DNA from: Cryobacterium psychrotolerans
GTDB taxonomy: Bacteria; Actinomycetota; Actinomycetes; Actinomycetales; Microbacteriaceae
DNA: 64,000 nucleotides
Direction: 5' to 3'
NCBI RefSeq assembly: GCF_900101115.1
Contig: NZ_FNFU01000010.1
Location: 37,341 to 101,340 of the forward strand
Position 1 is the first letter of the stretch, and each line of letters starts with the position of its first letter. The position numbers and the translations under genes were made by a program. The notes below the pieces were generated by a model. That model had not been told where the DNA came from. It worked only from the letters and a program-made list of their open reading frames with translations, and searched no databases. Shown piece after piece: positions 44,228 to 52,175 of the stretch.

Positions 44228-45473
44228 GGTCCTGCGGAACTCGGCCTACCGAAGACTGTTCAGCGCCCAGGTGGTGGCGCTGATCGGCACAGGCCTGCTC
44301 ACCGTCGCCCTGGGGCTGCTGGCCTTCGATCTGGCCGGCGGGGATGCCGGCATCGTCCTGGGCATCGCGCTGACGATCAAGATGCTCGCCTATGTCGGCG
44401 TCGCCCCTGTCGTGTCCGCGCTCACCAGCCACATTCCCCGCAAGGTCTTGCTGGTCTCCTCGGATGTCCTGCGCGCCGGGGTCGCGATCTCGCTCCCCTT
44501 CGTCACCGAGGCGTGGCAGATCTACGTCCTCATCTTCGTGCTCCAGGCCGCATCCGCCACCTTCACGCCCGCGTTCCAGGCGCTGATCCCGGATGTTCTG
44601 CCCCAGGAAAGCGAATACACGCGGGCGCTGTCGCTGTCCCGCCTGGCCTACGATCTGGAGTCGCTGCTCAGCCCGATCCTCGCCGCGGCACTGCTCACCG
44701 TGATCAGCTACCATTCCCTGTTCGTGGGGACGGCGCTCGGCTTCGCCGGCTCGGCCGCGCTCGTGCTATCCGCCACCCTCCCGGCGATGAGGGTCACCGC
44801 AGGCACGCCGTTCCTCGACCGGCTCACTCGGGGTGTGCGCGTGTTCTGGCGCACCCCGCCGCTCCGGGCGCTGCTGGCGATGAACCTCGTCGTCGCCGCG
44901 TCCACCGCGATGGTGATCGTCAACACCATCATCCTCGTGCAGAACAGCCTCGGACGCAGCCAGGTCGACTTCGCGATTACCCTCGCCTGCTACGGATTGG
45001 GCTCCATGATCGTCGCCCTCGCCCTGCCGCGCGTGCTGGATCGGTTTCCAGATCGGCGCGTGATGCTGATCGGAAGCGCCATCCTCCCGGTCGGGCTCAT
45101 CGCCGTTGCGCTCCTCACCCTGGCGCCTGGTTCCCCAGCCACCTGGCCGGGAGTGCTGACGGTCTGGTTCGTGCTCGGCGCCGCGACGGCGCTGATCCTC
45201 ACCCCGTCGGCCCGGCTCCTCCGACGCCACTCCGACGACACCAACCGGCCTGCGGTCTTCGCCGCCCAGTTCTCGCTCTCCCATGCCTGCTTCATCGCCA
45301 CCTACCCGCTCGCCGGGATCCTCGGCGCGACGCTCGGGCTCGCCCCGACCGCCCTCATCCTGGCCGCCATCGCCGTGCTCGCCGGGATCGTCGCCGCCCG
45401 GGCGTGGACGACAGCGGCGACAACTGACGAGGCCCAAGGGACGCTCACCTCGCCGTCCTCGAGCGGCCGTTGA
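44220..45473 (+). CDS. MFS transporter, probable metal efflux
   Basis: A 417-residue major-facilitator protein with about 12 hydrophobic segments. It starts with GTG (MLEVLRNSAYRRLFSAQ) and overlaps the ArsR-type gene, so the two are coupled. The first half has the typical A-motif-like loop (SALTSHIPRKVLLVSSDVLR, about 62-81). By gene order it is likely to export the metal sensed by its partner; nickel or cobalt efflux by MFS proteins (NreB type) is the closest precedent. The specificity is inference. Confidence 0.85.
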   Translation: MLEVLRNSAYRRLFSAQVVALIGTGLLTVALGLLAFDLAGGDAGIVLGIALTIKMLAYVGVAPVVSALTSHIPRKVLLVSSDVLRAGVAISLPFVTEAWQIYVLIFVLQAASATFTPAFQALIPDVLPQESEYTRALSLSRLAYDLESLLSPILAAALLTVISYHSLFVGTALGFAGSAALVLSATLPAMRVTAGTPFLDRLTRGVRVFWRTPPLRALLAMNLVVAASTAMVIVNTIILVQNSLGRSQVDFAITLACYGLGSMIVALALPRVLDRFPDRRVMLIGSAILPVGLIAVALLTLAPGSPATWPGVLTVWFVLGAATALILTPSARLLRRHSDDTNRPAVFAAQFSLSHACFIATYPLAGILGATLGLAPTALILAAIAVLAGIVAARAWTTAATTDEAQGTLTSPSSSGR

Positions 45474-45521
45474 GTCTCGGCAAGTGACAACGCGAGAGGC
45501 GATAGTCCTCTCGCCCGAGAC
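45474..45521. terminator. nested hairpin between converging MFS and TIGR03943 genes
   Basis: An inner stem GCGAGAGG/CCTCTCGC (45492-45499 with 45507-45514) lies within an outer stem GTCTCGG/CCGAGAC (45474-45480 with 45515-45521). It starts on the base after the MFS stop. Probable terminator; it is unrelated in sequence to the palindromes of the first 34 kb. Confidence 0.7.
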
Positions 45522-45807
45522 ACGGGCTCGACGGGCTCGACGGGCTCGAAAATCCTTGGGGTTCGATTCGCGGCCGTAAGTGGAATGATCTGCGCTGTGC
45601 CGCCAGCGCGATGCCCGCGGGCCGCGCTTCCGGGCGTGCAGTAAAACGGCAGTATTCAGTCGCGAGATACCTGGAATCGCGTGGCGGAACACGCCCGCAA
45701 GTCCTGCGGCTTCGGTGCCCGGCTTGCGGGTCCCTGTTCGCCCCTCTCGGGGCTCGGCGAGCGGCCCTCGACCTACCTGGTCGTGAGGGGCAGGAACTCA
45801 GGCGCCC
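45522..45807. other. gap with 9-bp triple repeat, otherwise empty
   Basis: Three exact copies of ACGGGCTCG (45522, 45531, 45540) follow the terminator. The remaining 260 bases before the TIGR03943 stop show no convincing gene on either strand. The gap could be decayed sequence. Confidence 0.6.
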
Positions 45808-46548
45808 TTAGTAGACGTAAGGCTCCGCGGGCCGCTCTGTGGGCGTGATCGCGTCGGGGACGAGCACGATCTGTTCGTCGCTGATCGCGCTCGGGTTCAT
45901 CTTGAAGCCGCTGCTGATGGTGACCCAGCTGTCTGTTTTGAACTCGTCCTGCCACCCCGGGTAGTAGACGGGGATGCCGATGGGTTGGGCATCCACGGCG
46001 CAGCAGCTGACGAAGAAGCGGGCGACGAAGAAGACGTTCTCGGGGTCGCTCTTGTCCGGGGTGACGAATCCCGTGACGGTCGCGGTTTTGTCGGCGAAGA
46101 AGTCCTCGCCGGCGCCCTGTCGGAGCAACGACGACCAGTCCCGCACGGTGAACGCCGCGTAGTCGCCGCCGATCAAACCGCTCGCCTCTGCCTGGGTGAG
46201 CGTCGACGCCGATCCGTTGAGATCGCGCTGCTTGACCGTTGCCGAGGTCAGCGTCGATGGAGGAAGGACCAGGAGCGTGACCACGGCCGCGACGATAATC
46301 AGGACGCTCCCCGCTGACCAGAGCCATCTCCCCCGCCGTCCACCGGTGTCCAGGATTGCTTCCTCGTCTGACGGACGGGGAACGACGGCGAAAGCCACAA
46401 CGACAAGGACCGCGGCGATGACAGCCATGATGATCGTGAAAACGAAGTATCGCGGGTGGATGTACAACCCGAGTTGCCCGGTGATTCCCAGCCAGACCGT
46501 GGAGATGATGCCGACGAGGCTGAGCAGAACGCCCTGCCACTGGTTCAC
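45808..46548 (-). CDS. TIGR03943/DUF1980 family protein (YcgQ-like)
   Basis: About 246 residues with two or three N-terminal membrane segments (LLSLVGIISTVWLGITGQLG; FTIIMAVIAAVLVVVAFAVV; VLIIVAAVVTLLVLPPS). A C-terminal extracytoplasmic domain contains TATVTGFVTPDKSDP and FFVARFFVSCCAVDAQPIGI, the diagnostic part with a CC pair. TIGR03943 proteins are always paired with the permease gene that precedes this one and are called a putative permease subunit. The GTG at 46546-46548, eight bases after the permease stop, is preferred; a TTG at 46584 would overlap it. Substrate unknown. Confidence 0.85.
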   Translation of the reverse strand: MNQWQGVLLSLVGIISTVWLGITGQLGLYIHPRYFVFTIIMAVIAAVLVVVAFAVVPRPSDEEAILDTGGRRGRWLWSAGSVLIIVAAVVTLLVLPPSTLTSATVKQRDLNGSASTLTQAEASGLIGGDYAAFTVRDWSSLLRQGAGEDFFADKTATVTGFVTPDKSDPENVFFVARFFVSCCAVDAQPIGIPVYYPGWQDEFKTDSWVTISSGFKMNPSAISDEQIVLVPDAITPTERPAEPYVY

Positions 46549-46555
46549 GAGTCGT

Positions 46556-47563
46556 CTAAACAAGGAAGTTGACCGCCAATCCAAGGGCTGCAGAACATAG
46601 CCCGATCACGAGCGTGACTTGCAGGAGAGTTTTCGCGGTGAAGGTGGTGCGCAGGAGCGCGAGCATTTTCACGTCGATCATCGGCCCGAAAACAAGGAAG
46701 GCGACGATCGCGCCCGGCATAAACGTCCCACCGAAAGAGAGGATGAAGAATGCGTCCACGTTGGAACAGATCGCAATGACGAATGCGAGCACCATCAATG
46801 CGAGCACTGACCAGACCGGGTTGCCTCCCATGGCGACGAGCACCTCGCGGGAAACGCCGACCTGGATCAGCCCCGCGATCCCGGCGCCGACAAACAGCGC
46901 CGGCAACATGGCGCTGGTCTCCTGCGTGAACAGGACCGCGCTGCGCCGCATTTTCCCAGTCGGCTGACCGTGATGGTCGCCCAGGGCGCAGGTGTCCTGG
47001 AACCGGGGCGTCAGCAGGGACTCAGGCCGGGGGTGCCGGCTGTAAATCCAACCCACGAGGTTCGCGATGAGGAACCCGCCCAGGATGCGGGAAACCAGGA
47101 TTCCGTCGTCCCACCCGAACGCCTGGTAGGTGGTCATGATCGTCACGGGGTTGAGAATCGGCGCCGCAAAGAGAAACGTCATCGACTCGGCCACCGTCAG
47201 GCCCCTGGCCATCAGCCCCCGGGCGAGGGGGACGTTGCCGCATTCGCAGACCGGCAGCAGCATCCCGAGCAGCGACAGGACAACCCGCCGCGCCACCGGG
47301 TTCCGGGGCAGGCGGCGGAGCAGGTACCCCTCCGGGAGCCAGGTCTGCACCACGATCGAGAGCATGATGCCGAGGAACACAAACGGGAGGGACTCGATGA
47401 CCACGCTGATCGACAGTGTGACGAAGTCGCGCGCGGCATCCGCCATCCCCGCTTCGCCCGTGGGCGGGGACACGATCCGAGTGAGGATGAGCGCGGCCAG
47501 GATGGTGAGGCCCAGCGTCAACCGGAGTGCAGGCCCGCGCCGAACGGTGAGGGTCTGGCTCAT
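46556..47563 (-). CDS. DUF318/YraQ-type permease
   Basis: A 335-residue membrane protein of the Pfam permease family DUF318 (YcgR/YraQ). About eight to ten hydrophobic segments are visible. The signature PVCECGNVPLARGLMARGLT (about 97) and its partner ICSNVDAFFILSFGG (about 265) carry conserved cysteines that probably handle a metal or thiol. The start is the ATG at 47561-47563 (MSQTLTVRRG). TACGAT lies six bases upstream as a leaderless -10. It is followed by the TIGR03943 gene. The transported species is not known. Confidence 0.88.
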   Translation of the reverse strand: MSQTLTVRRGPALRLTLGLTILAALILTRIVSPPTGEAGMADAARDFVTLSISVVIESLPFVFLGIMLSIVVQTWLPEGYLLRRLPRNPVARRVVLSLLGMLLPVCECGNVPLARGLMARGLTVAESMTFLFAAPILNPVTIMTTYQAFGWDDGILVSRILGGFLIANLVGWIYSRHPRPESLLTPRFQDTCALGDHHGQPTGKMRRSAVLFTQETSAMLPALFVGAGIAGLIQVGVSREVLVAMGGNPVWSVLALMVLAFVIAICSNVDAFFILSFGGTFMPGAIVAFLVFGPMIDVKMLALLRTTFTAKTLLQVTLVIGLCSAALGLAVNFLV

Positions 47564-47601
47564 ATGCACATCGTATGTGAGTTTCCGGCGCCGGCCGGGA
47601 G

Positions 47602-49038
47602 TCACCGGCACCAGCCGGGGAGGAACCCGGAGATGCTGCGGTTGCTTGCACCCGTTTCCAGGTCAATCAGGACGATCGTCAAACCGGTGGTGGCCGGGAG
47701 ATTGGGGTAGGAGTCGCTCTTACCATCCGTGGAGAAGATCTCCGCGGCGAGAAATTGTCCGTTCGGAGAAACGCAGAAGTTACGGACGCGGGAAGACTCG
47801 GATGGCGTTTGGTAGACGATCTTCGAGCCGTTGTCGTCAGTTACCGTGATCGCAGAGATCATCTCCGTGGTGTCTGTCGACTCCTGATCGAATTGCCGTG
47901 CATACCGACCCTGGCCATCCAGGAGGACGAGCTGGCCCGGGTACGCCGTGTCGCTGAGGACGCTCTCGGCAAGGTCAAGCACCGTCACCGTGCCATCCGT
48001 GAGGTCAATGGTCGCGCCCTGTGTCGGATCGGCGACCACGAGCTCCTTGGTGCCGGGGATGAATCCGCGGATCTCAGAATGCTGCCCGAGGGGAGTGAGG
48101 GTGCCCTTCTTGCCTTCCTTGAGAGCATCGAGGAGGAACACGTTTTCATCCTCCGCCTGGACCACGAGCGAGGTCGTGCCAGGAATGAAGTCCAGATCAA
48201 CCACTGACATCGGCCGCCCGTCGAGCCCCGCCACCTCCGTTGGAAGGCCCGAACCGGCGGCCAGATCGTAGACGAACGGGGTATCCCGGTACTTGGGCCC
48301 GGGAGCTGTCGGGGAACTCGTGAAGGTGTAGGCGATGAGGTTCTCCGACGCGGCCGTGCGCAGCCGCTTAACCGTCCCCTCCGTCGGAAGAGGCACCGGT
48401 ACCTGCGCCGCGCCAGACAGAGAGACGATCTCCAGGGAAGACGTCTCGTCCTCGCCGATTGTGACCACAGCCAGAGCGTCCGCGAGGACGCCGTACTCCT
48501 GGATTCGTGGCGCACTGAAGACAGCCTCCCCGGAGCCGCGACCCAGGATCGTCGTCCGTCGGATCGTGTCCGACCGCTTCAGCCCGGCGTCGTCAACGCG
48601 CACATCGCGCTGGAGAGAGTAGATGTCGCTGTCCGGAGTGGTGAACGAATGCTCCAGTGTTGACGTGGCGTCCTGGGATGTCCCCTGGACTCCGCGGACC
48701 TTAACCGTGTACGTGGTGTTGTAGCGGAGGATGCCCGTGAACTGGATCGTGATCGCGGAGTCGGCGACGGTCGCAGTGACATCCGTTTTCGGTTCGACCG
48801 TCACCTGCTTCTCGTCCACGGACACGAGCGGCTGGTTGGTCTGCAGTAACAGACGCTGGCCGCTTCGCGCTACAGCCCCCTCGAGGTTGAGCTCGGCGGA
48901 AGTGAGACGCGGCCCCTGCGTGAAATTCGCCGCCGTCAGAGCGCCGACCACCACGGCGAGGATGGCGACCGTGCCGGAAAATAGCCTCACGAATCGCTTG
49001 CCCGATCGGCGGGTAGAGCGAGAAATCTCAGCCGACAT
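47602..49038 (-). CDS. signal-anchored Ig-like/beta-propeller protein, function unknown
   Basis: A 478-residue exported protein. One N-terminal membrane anchor (LFSGTVAILAVVVGALTAAN, about 19-38) is followed by an SbsA/Big_5-like Ig domain (QRLLLQTNQPLVSVDEKQVT to TLEHSFTTPD, about 60-135). The rest is beta-rich with repeated short strands, probably a propeller (FIPGTTSLVVQAEDENVFLL; FIPGTKELVVADPTQGATID). It ends FLPGWCR. It precedes the permease gene by 38 bases on the same strand, though that gene seems to have its own promoter. No enzymatic motif is seen. Confidence 0.72.
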   Translation of the reverse strand: MSAEISRSTRRSGKRFVRLFSGTVAILAVVVGALTAANFTQGPRLTSAELNLEGAVARSGQRLLLQTNQPLVSVDEKQVTVEPKTDVTATVADSAITIQFTGILRYNTTYTVKVRGVQGTSQDATSTLEHSFTTPDSDIYSLQRDVRVDDAGLKRSDTIRRTTILGRGSGEAVFSAPRIQEYGVLADALAVVTIGEDETSSLEIVSLSGAAQVPVPLPTEGTVKRLRTAASENLIAYTFTSSPTAPGPKYRDTPFVYDLAAGSGLPTEVAGLDGRPMSVVDLDFIPGTTSLVVQAEDENVFLLDALKEGKKGTLTPLGQHSEIRGFIPGTKELVVADPTQGATIDLTDGTVTVLDLAESVLSDTAYPGQLVLLDGQGRYARQFDQESTDTTEMISAITVTDDNGSKIVYQTPSESSRVRNFCVSPNGQFLAAEIFSTDGKSDSYPNLPATTGLTIVLIDLETGASNRSISGFLPGWCR

Positions 49039-49212
49039 CGAGCTGCACGATATGCCCTGTGGGCGGAGTCAACTGGTGACTCAGGTCGGTCGCCTTCGAG
49101 CCCGTCGGGCGGGAAGTCCTGCCCCGCCAACTCGCCGTCTGCCTCATGCGTCCAGCCTAATGCGCGACTACTTCGACCGTTGACGAGGTCGTTCGCCTCG
49201 TGGCGATTACTC

Positions 49213-49896
49213 TTAGCCGAGCCTGATGCCCCACGAGCTCATGAACGACACCGGATCAACTTGGGCTCCGCCAACACGGGTTTCGAAGTGCACGTGACAA
49301 CCCGACGACGCGCCGGTCGATCCGACGAGGGCGACCGTGGCGCCAGCGGCAACTCGCTGGCCCTTGGTCACAACGTTCTGGCTGTTGTGGGCGTAACCGG
49401 TCTGGATTCCGTTGCCGTGATCGATCAGGACCCAGTTGCCGTAACTGCCCTGATATCCGGCCTCGATGACGGTTCCCGCTTGTGCCGCGCGCACGGGCTG
49501 GCCACAGGGCGCGGCGATGTCGGCGCCCTTGTGGAATGAGCTGACACCGGCGACCGGCGCGTTGGGGCGCGGGCCGAAGGCAGAGCTGATCCGGCCTGCT
49601 ACCGGCAGCAACCAGCCTTGGCCGGTTCCGACGGCGACGCTGGCGGCTTGGACTTGCGCGGCGGGCTTGGGTTTGGGCTTCGGTTTTGGAGCCGCGGCAG
49701 AGGTGTAGTCGTCTCGCTGGACTGTGATCGTTGCAGCCGGACTGACCTGCAGGCTCTGCGCCGGCCTGGACATCGGTACGTTCTGCCCTGGTCCGGAAGG
49801 CGGGTCGGGTGCGACCGCGTATGCCGGTACGGAACCACTGACGGCGAGGAGGGCAACGAAAACCATAGCGACCGGCCCGATCATGTGGCGCCGCAT
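49213..49896 (-). CDS. M23 (LytM) family peptidase 1
   Basis: A 227-residue secreted zinc endopeptidase. After a signal sequence (MIGPVAMVFVALLAVSGSVPAYA) there is a P/K-rich linker (PKPKPKPKPAAQ). The LytM domain then carries SSFHKGADIAAPCG (H and D ligands), GNWVLIDHGNGIQTGYAHNS and GCHVHFETRV (HxH), so all zinc ligands are present. Family members cut peptidoglycan cross-bridges. The ATG at 49894-49896 is chosen because GAGG lies seven bases upstream; a GTG at 50076 would add 60 residues. Closely similar to the C-terminal domain of the protein at 58762. Confidence 0.85.
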   Translation of the reverse strand: MRRHMIGPVAMVFVALLAVSGSVPAYAVAPDPPSGPGQNVPMSRPAQSLQVSPAATITVQRDDYTSAAAPKPKPKPKPAAQVQAASVAVGTGQGWLLPVAGRISSAFGPRPNAPVAGVSSFHKGADIAAPCGQPVRAAQAGTVIEAGYQGSYGNWVLIDHGNGIQTGYAHNSQNVVTKGQRVAAGATVALVGSTGASSGCHVHFETRVGGAQVDPVSFMSSWGIRLG

Positions 49897-50176
49897 CGAC
49901 GTCCTCACCCTGCCCTCGGCTGGAAGCGATGCATCGCGGGGCTCGTCAATTGGTGACGCCCCGTTGGCGCGGCTATTCAAGGGCGCCTCTCGGCGCAGGG
50001 CAAAGCGGACACAGCTTGATGGGACGCATGATTCAACTCTCGTTATCGCGGCGGAGCGCGCGGGGCGGTAGGACACTCGAGCGGGGGCGTTCCAGCCGGG
50101 ACCAGGTCCGGGGAAACGGCACTCACAAGTGAGTAAGGAGCCCTAAATTGCGACAAGGAGGTCATCATGACGCCAA

Positions 50177-50317
50177 GTGCATAAGCACCGAGGCTACGTC
50201 CTAAGCCTGAGTGAACGGTGTTTAAGCCGACATTTGCTCAAGTTTCTTGCGACCGTGTTGCTGATCGGCTCGATACTGGCGTTCGGATCGAATTGGATCT
50301 CACGACACCAGCTCTAG
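50177..50317 (+). CDS. possible 46-residue single-segment membrane peptide
   Basis: A GTG-started frame encodes a basic start (HKHRGYVLSLSERCLSRH) and one hydrophobic segment (LLKFLATVLLIGSILAFGSN), ending WISRHQL. The strong site AAGGAGG at 50154-50160 actually serves an ATG at 50167, whose five-codon frame (MTPSA, stop 50182-50184) overlaps the GTG. Translation would therefore be by coupling. The TAG stop at 50315-50317 shares CTAG with the stop of the converging oxidase gene. No known family; it is a prediction only. Confidence 0.4.
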   Translation: MHKHRGYVLSLSERCLSRHLLKFLATVLLIGSILAFGSNWISRHQL

Positions 50318-51789
50318 CGCACCTCGATGACGCCCATCATGCCGTTGTCCTCGTGGTCGAGGATGTGGCAGTGGTAGACGGAGCGTCCGGCGAAGTCGTC
50401 GAAGGCGATCCGCACCCGGATCTGGCCGCGCGCCGGCACGTTGACAACGTCCTGCCAGATCGCGGTGTCGGGGGCGCGACCATCGGACTCCACGATCTGC
50501 ATCGGCCACACGTGCAGGTGCACCGGGTGATCCATCGGACTGGTGTTTCTCAGGGACCATTCCTCGACGCTGCCCGCTTCGACCGTGGTGTCCACCCGGT
50601 CCCCGTCGAATTCCCGGCCGTTAATGGTGAAGCTCATCATGCCGCCACCCCCGCCCATCATTCCGTCCATTCCCATGGCAAAGGTGAGTTCGCGGCGGGC
50701 CGTGACGGCTCTGCCACGGAGGTCCCGGGGCACCGGCTGGGCCGGCACAGTTGGCGGCGCTGCGACCTCCTCGCCAGCCACGGTCAGGGTCGCCAGCGAG
50801 ACGCGACCGGTCGACGTGCCGGAGCGCGGCCGTTCGCCTCCGCCCATCATCCCCCCGGGGCCGCCCCGGTCGTATGGCAGCGTCTCGAGCACCGCCGTGC
50901 CGTCGGCCATCGTGACCAGCAGGTCCGCCCGATTGCCGGGCGCGAGAACGATCTCGTCCACGGTTTCGGGGGCGCCGAACCGGCCCGAGTCAATGCCGAG
51001 CAGCTGCATCCGCTGCCCGTCGAGCCGAAGCCGCAGGTACCGGGACACGCAGGCGTTGACAATTCTCCACCGTTCACGTTCAGCGGGGCGGGCGCTCATC
51101 CGAGGGTTCACCTGGCCGTTGACGAGCACGAGTTCGCCTTCCCGGCCCAGCATCTGCTCCATCTGTGAGACGGCCGGGATGCGCCCCAGCCCGTCCAGGG
51201 TGATGTCCGAGATCACGAGCACCCGTTCCCGGGCCGCCTCAATCGGTTCGGGATCATCGACGATGATCGCCCCGTAAAGGCCGCCGAAGATCTGATCGGC
51301 GACGAAACCGTGGTGGTGGGGGTGGTACCAGTACAAGCCTGGCGGATGGTTCGCCGGCAGCTGGTACTCGTAGTCGAAGGATTCGCCCGGCTCGATCATC
51401 ACGAACGGATTGTCGCCGTTGCCCTCGGGCGAGACATGCAGGCCGTGCACGTGCAGGTTCGTGGGGTCGTCAAGACCGTTGTGCAAGGCCACCCCAAGCC
51501 GGTCCCCCGCCTTAAGTCGAAGGGTTGGTCCTGGAATACCGCCATTGAAGCTCAGGGCACTGGCGCTGCGCCCGCCGATCTGCACCGTGCCGAGGGCCGC
51601 GTCCAAGCGAAGCTGCAACCGGCCGTTCGCGCTGCGCAGTTCTGATGGCTCCGCGAGTTCTTCTCCCGGCTGCGGCTGCGCGGCATCTGCCAATGACGAC
51701 GTCCACAGCAGACCCGCGCCACCAACCACTGTGCCCGCCAGCCCCAGACCGCCGAGCGTCAAAGCGCCGCGGCGGCTGATCGGTTCCAC
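50314..51789 (-). CDS. multicopper oxidase, CueO/cuprous-oxidase type
   Basis: A 491-residue Tat-exported multicopper oxidase. The twin-arginine signal is SRRGALTLGGLGLAG. All copper-binding motifs are present: NLHVHGLH (about 110), YWYHPHHHGFVADQ (about 152), HPVHLHVWPMQ (about 420) and VYHCHILDHEDNGMM (about 470), covering the T1 and T2/T3 sites. Gly/Met-rich stretches (GGMMGGG, MGMDGMMGGGGGMM) resemble the Met-rich copper-binding inserts of CueO. It probably oxidises Cu(I) in the cell envelope. The GTG start overlaps the SHOCT-protein stop by one base. Confidence 0.93.
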   Translation of the reverse strand: MEPISRRGALTLGGLGLAGTVVGGAGLLWTSSLADAAQPQPGEELAEPSELRSANGRLQLRLDAALGTVQIGGRSASALSFNGGIPGPTLRLKAGDRLGVALHNGLDDPTNLHVHGLHVSPEGNGDNPFVMIEPGESFDYEYQLPANHPPGLYWYHPHHHGFVADQIFGGLYGAIIVDDPEPIEAARERVLVISDITLDGLGRIPAVSQMEQMLGREGELVLVNGQVNPRMSARPAERERWRIVNACVSRYLRLRLDGQRMQLLGIDSGRFGAPETVDEIVLAPGNRADLLVTMADGTAVLETLPYDRGGPGGMMGGGERPRSGTSTGRVSLATLTVAGEEVAAPPTVPAQPVPRDLRGRAVTARRELTFAMGMDGMMGGGGGMMSFTINGREFDGDRVDTTVEAGSVEEWSLRNTSPMDHPVHLHVWPMQIVESDGRAPDTAIWQDVVNVPARGQIRVRIAFDDFAGRSVYHCHILDHEDNGMMGVIEVR

Positions 51790-52046
51790 TAGGGGTTCTC
51801 GCCGAGCACCTGGACCTGTTCCCGGTACTGCTCGGCCGTCAGCTCGCCTTTGGCGTATCGTTCGTCGAGAATCTGACGAGCCCGGCTCGGGCCAGGTGTC
51901 GGACCAGTTGCGCCAGGACCTCCGCTACGACTGCTGCCTCCGCTGAACACGCGCACAGCAAGCACGACAAGCAGCACTATCCCGACCAGCATCAGCAGCC
52001 CAAACAGCCACGTCCAGCCCATATTCCCGCCGTATCCCCACATCAT
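51789..52046 (-). CDS. SHOCT domain small membrane protein
   Basis: An 85-residue protein with one membrane segment (WTWLFGLLMLVGIVLLVVLA) after MMWGYGGNMG. A Gly/Ser/Pro linker and a C-terminal SHOCT helix pair follow (RARQILDERYAKGELTAEQY). Such proteins are common in copper-resistance clusters; the role is unknown. AGGAG precedes the ATG at 52044-52046. It is first in the message with the multicopper oxidase, behind a CsoR-like operator. Confidence 0.85.
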   Translation of the reverse strand: MMWGYGGNMGWTWLFGLLMLVGIVLLVVLAVRVFSGGSSRSGGPGATGPTPGPSRARQILDERYAKGELTAEQYREQVQVLGENP

Positions 52047-52093
52047 GGCTAACTCCTCTATCCGCTGGCACGTTGCACTTGTTACGCCCCATG

Positions 52094-52110
52094 GTACCCC
52101 TGGAGGGTAT
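52094..52110. promoter_or_regulatory. CsoR-type copper operator candidate
   Basis: TACCC-CTGGA-GGGTA forms an inverted repeat (52095-52109) between the SHOCT-oxidase genes and the divergent AMP-binding gene. Its TACCC...GGGTA form matches the CsoR operators known in Streptomyces and mycobacteria. No csoR gene lies in the window, so the repressor would act from elsewhere. Confidence 0.65.
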
Positions 52111-52175
52111 CCGTGTATAGGGATATGATGAGGCCGGATCAGGCCACACCGTTTCGTTTGCGACAGGGATTCCGC

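Noticed and set aside
45550..45590. tRNA-like T-loop (GGTTCGATTC) near 45565
   Set aside because: The flanking bases do not form the T-stem and no acceptor or anticodon arm exists, so it is neither a tRNA nor a tmRNA end.
47602..47611. Longer start of the permease (to 47611)
   Set aside because: It would overlap the preceding gene and lacks a binding site; the ATG at 47563 has a leaderless-type -10 and fits the family start.
50167..50184. MTPSA frame as a gene of its own
   Set aside because: Five codons only; treated as a leader for the overlapping 46-residue frame.
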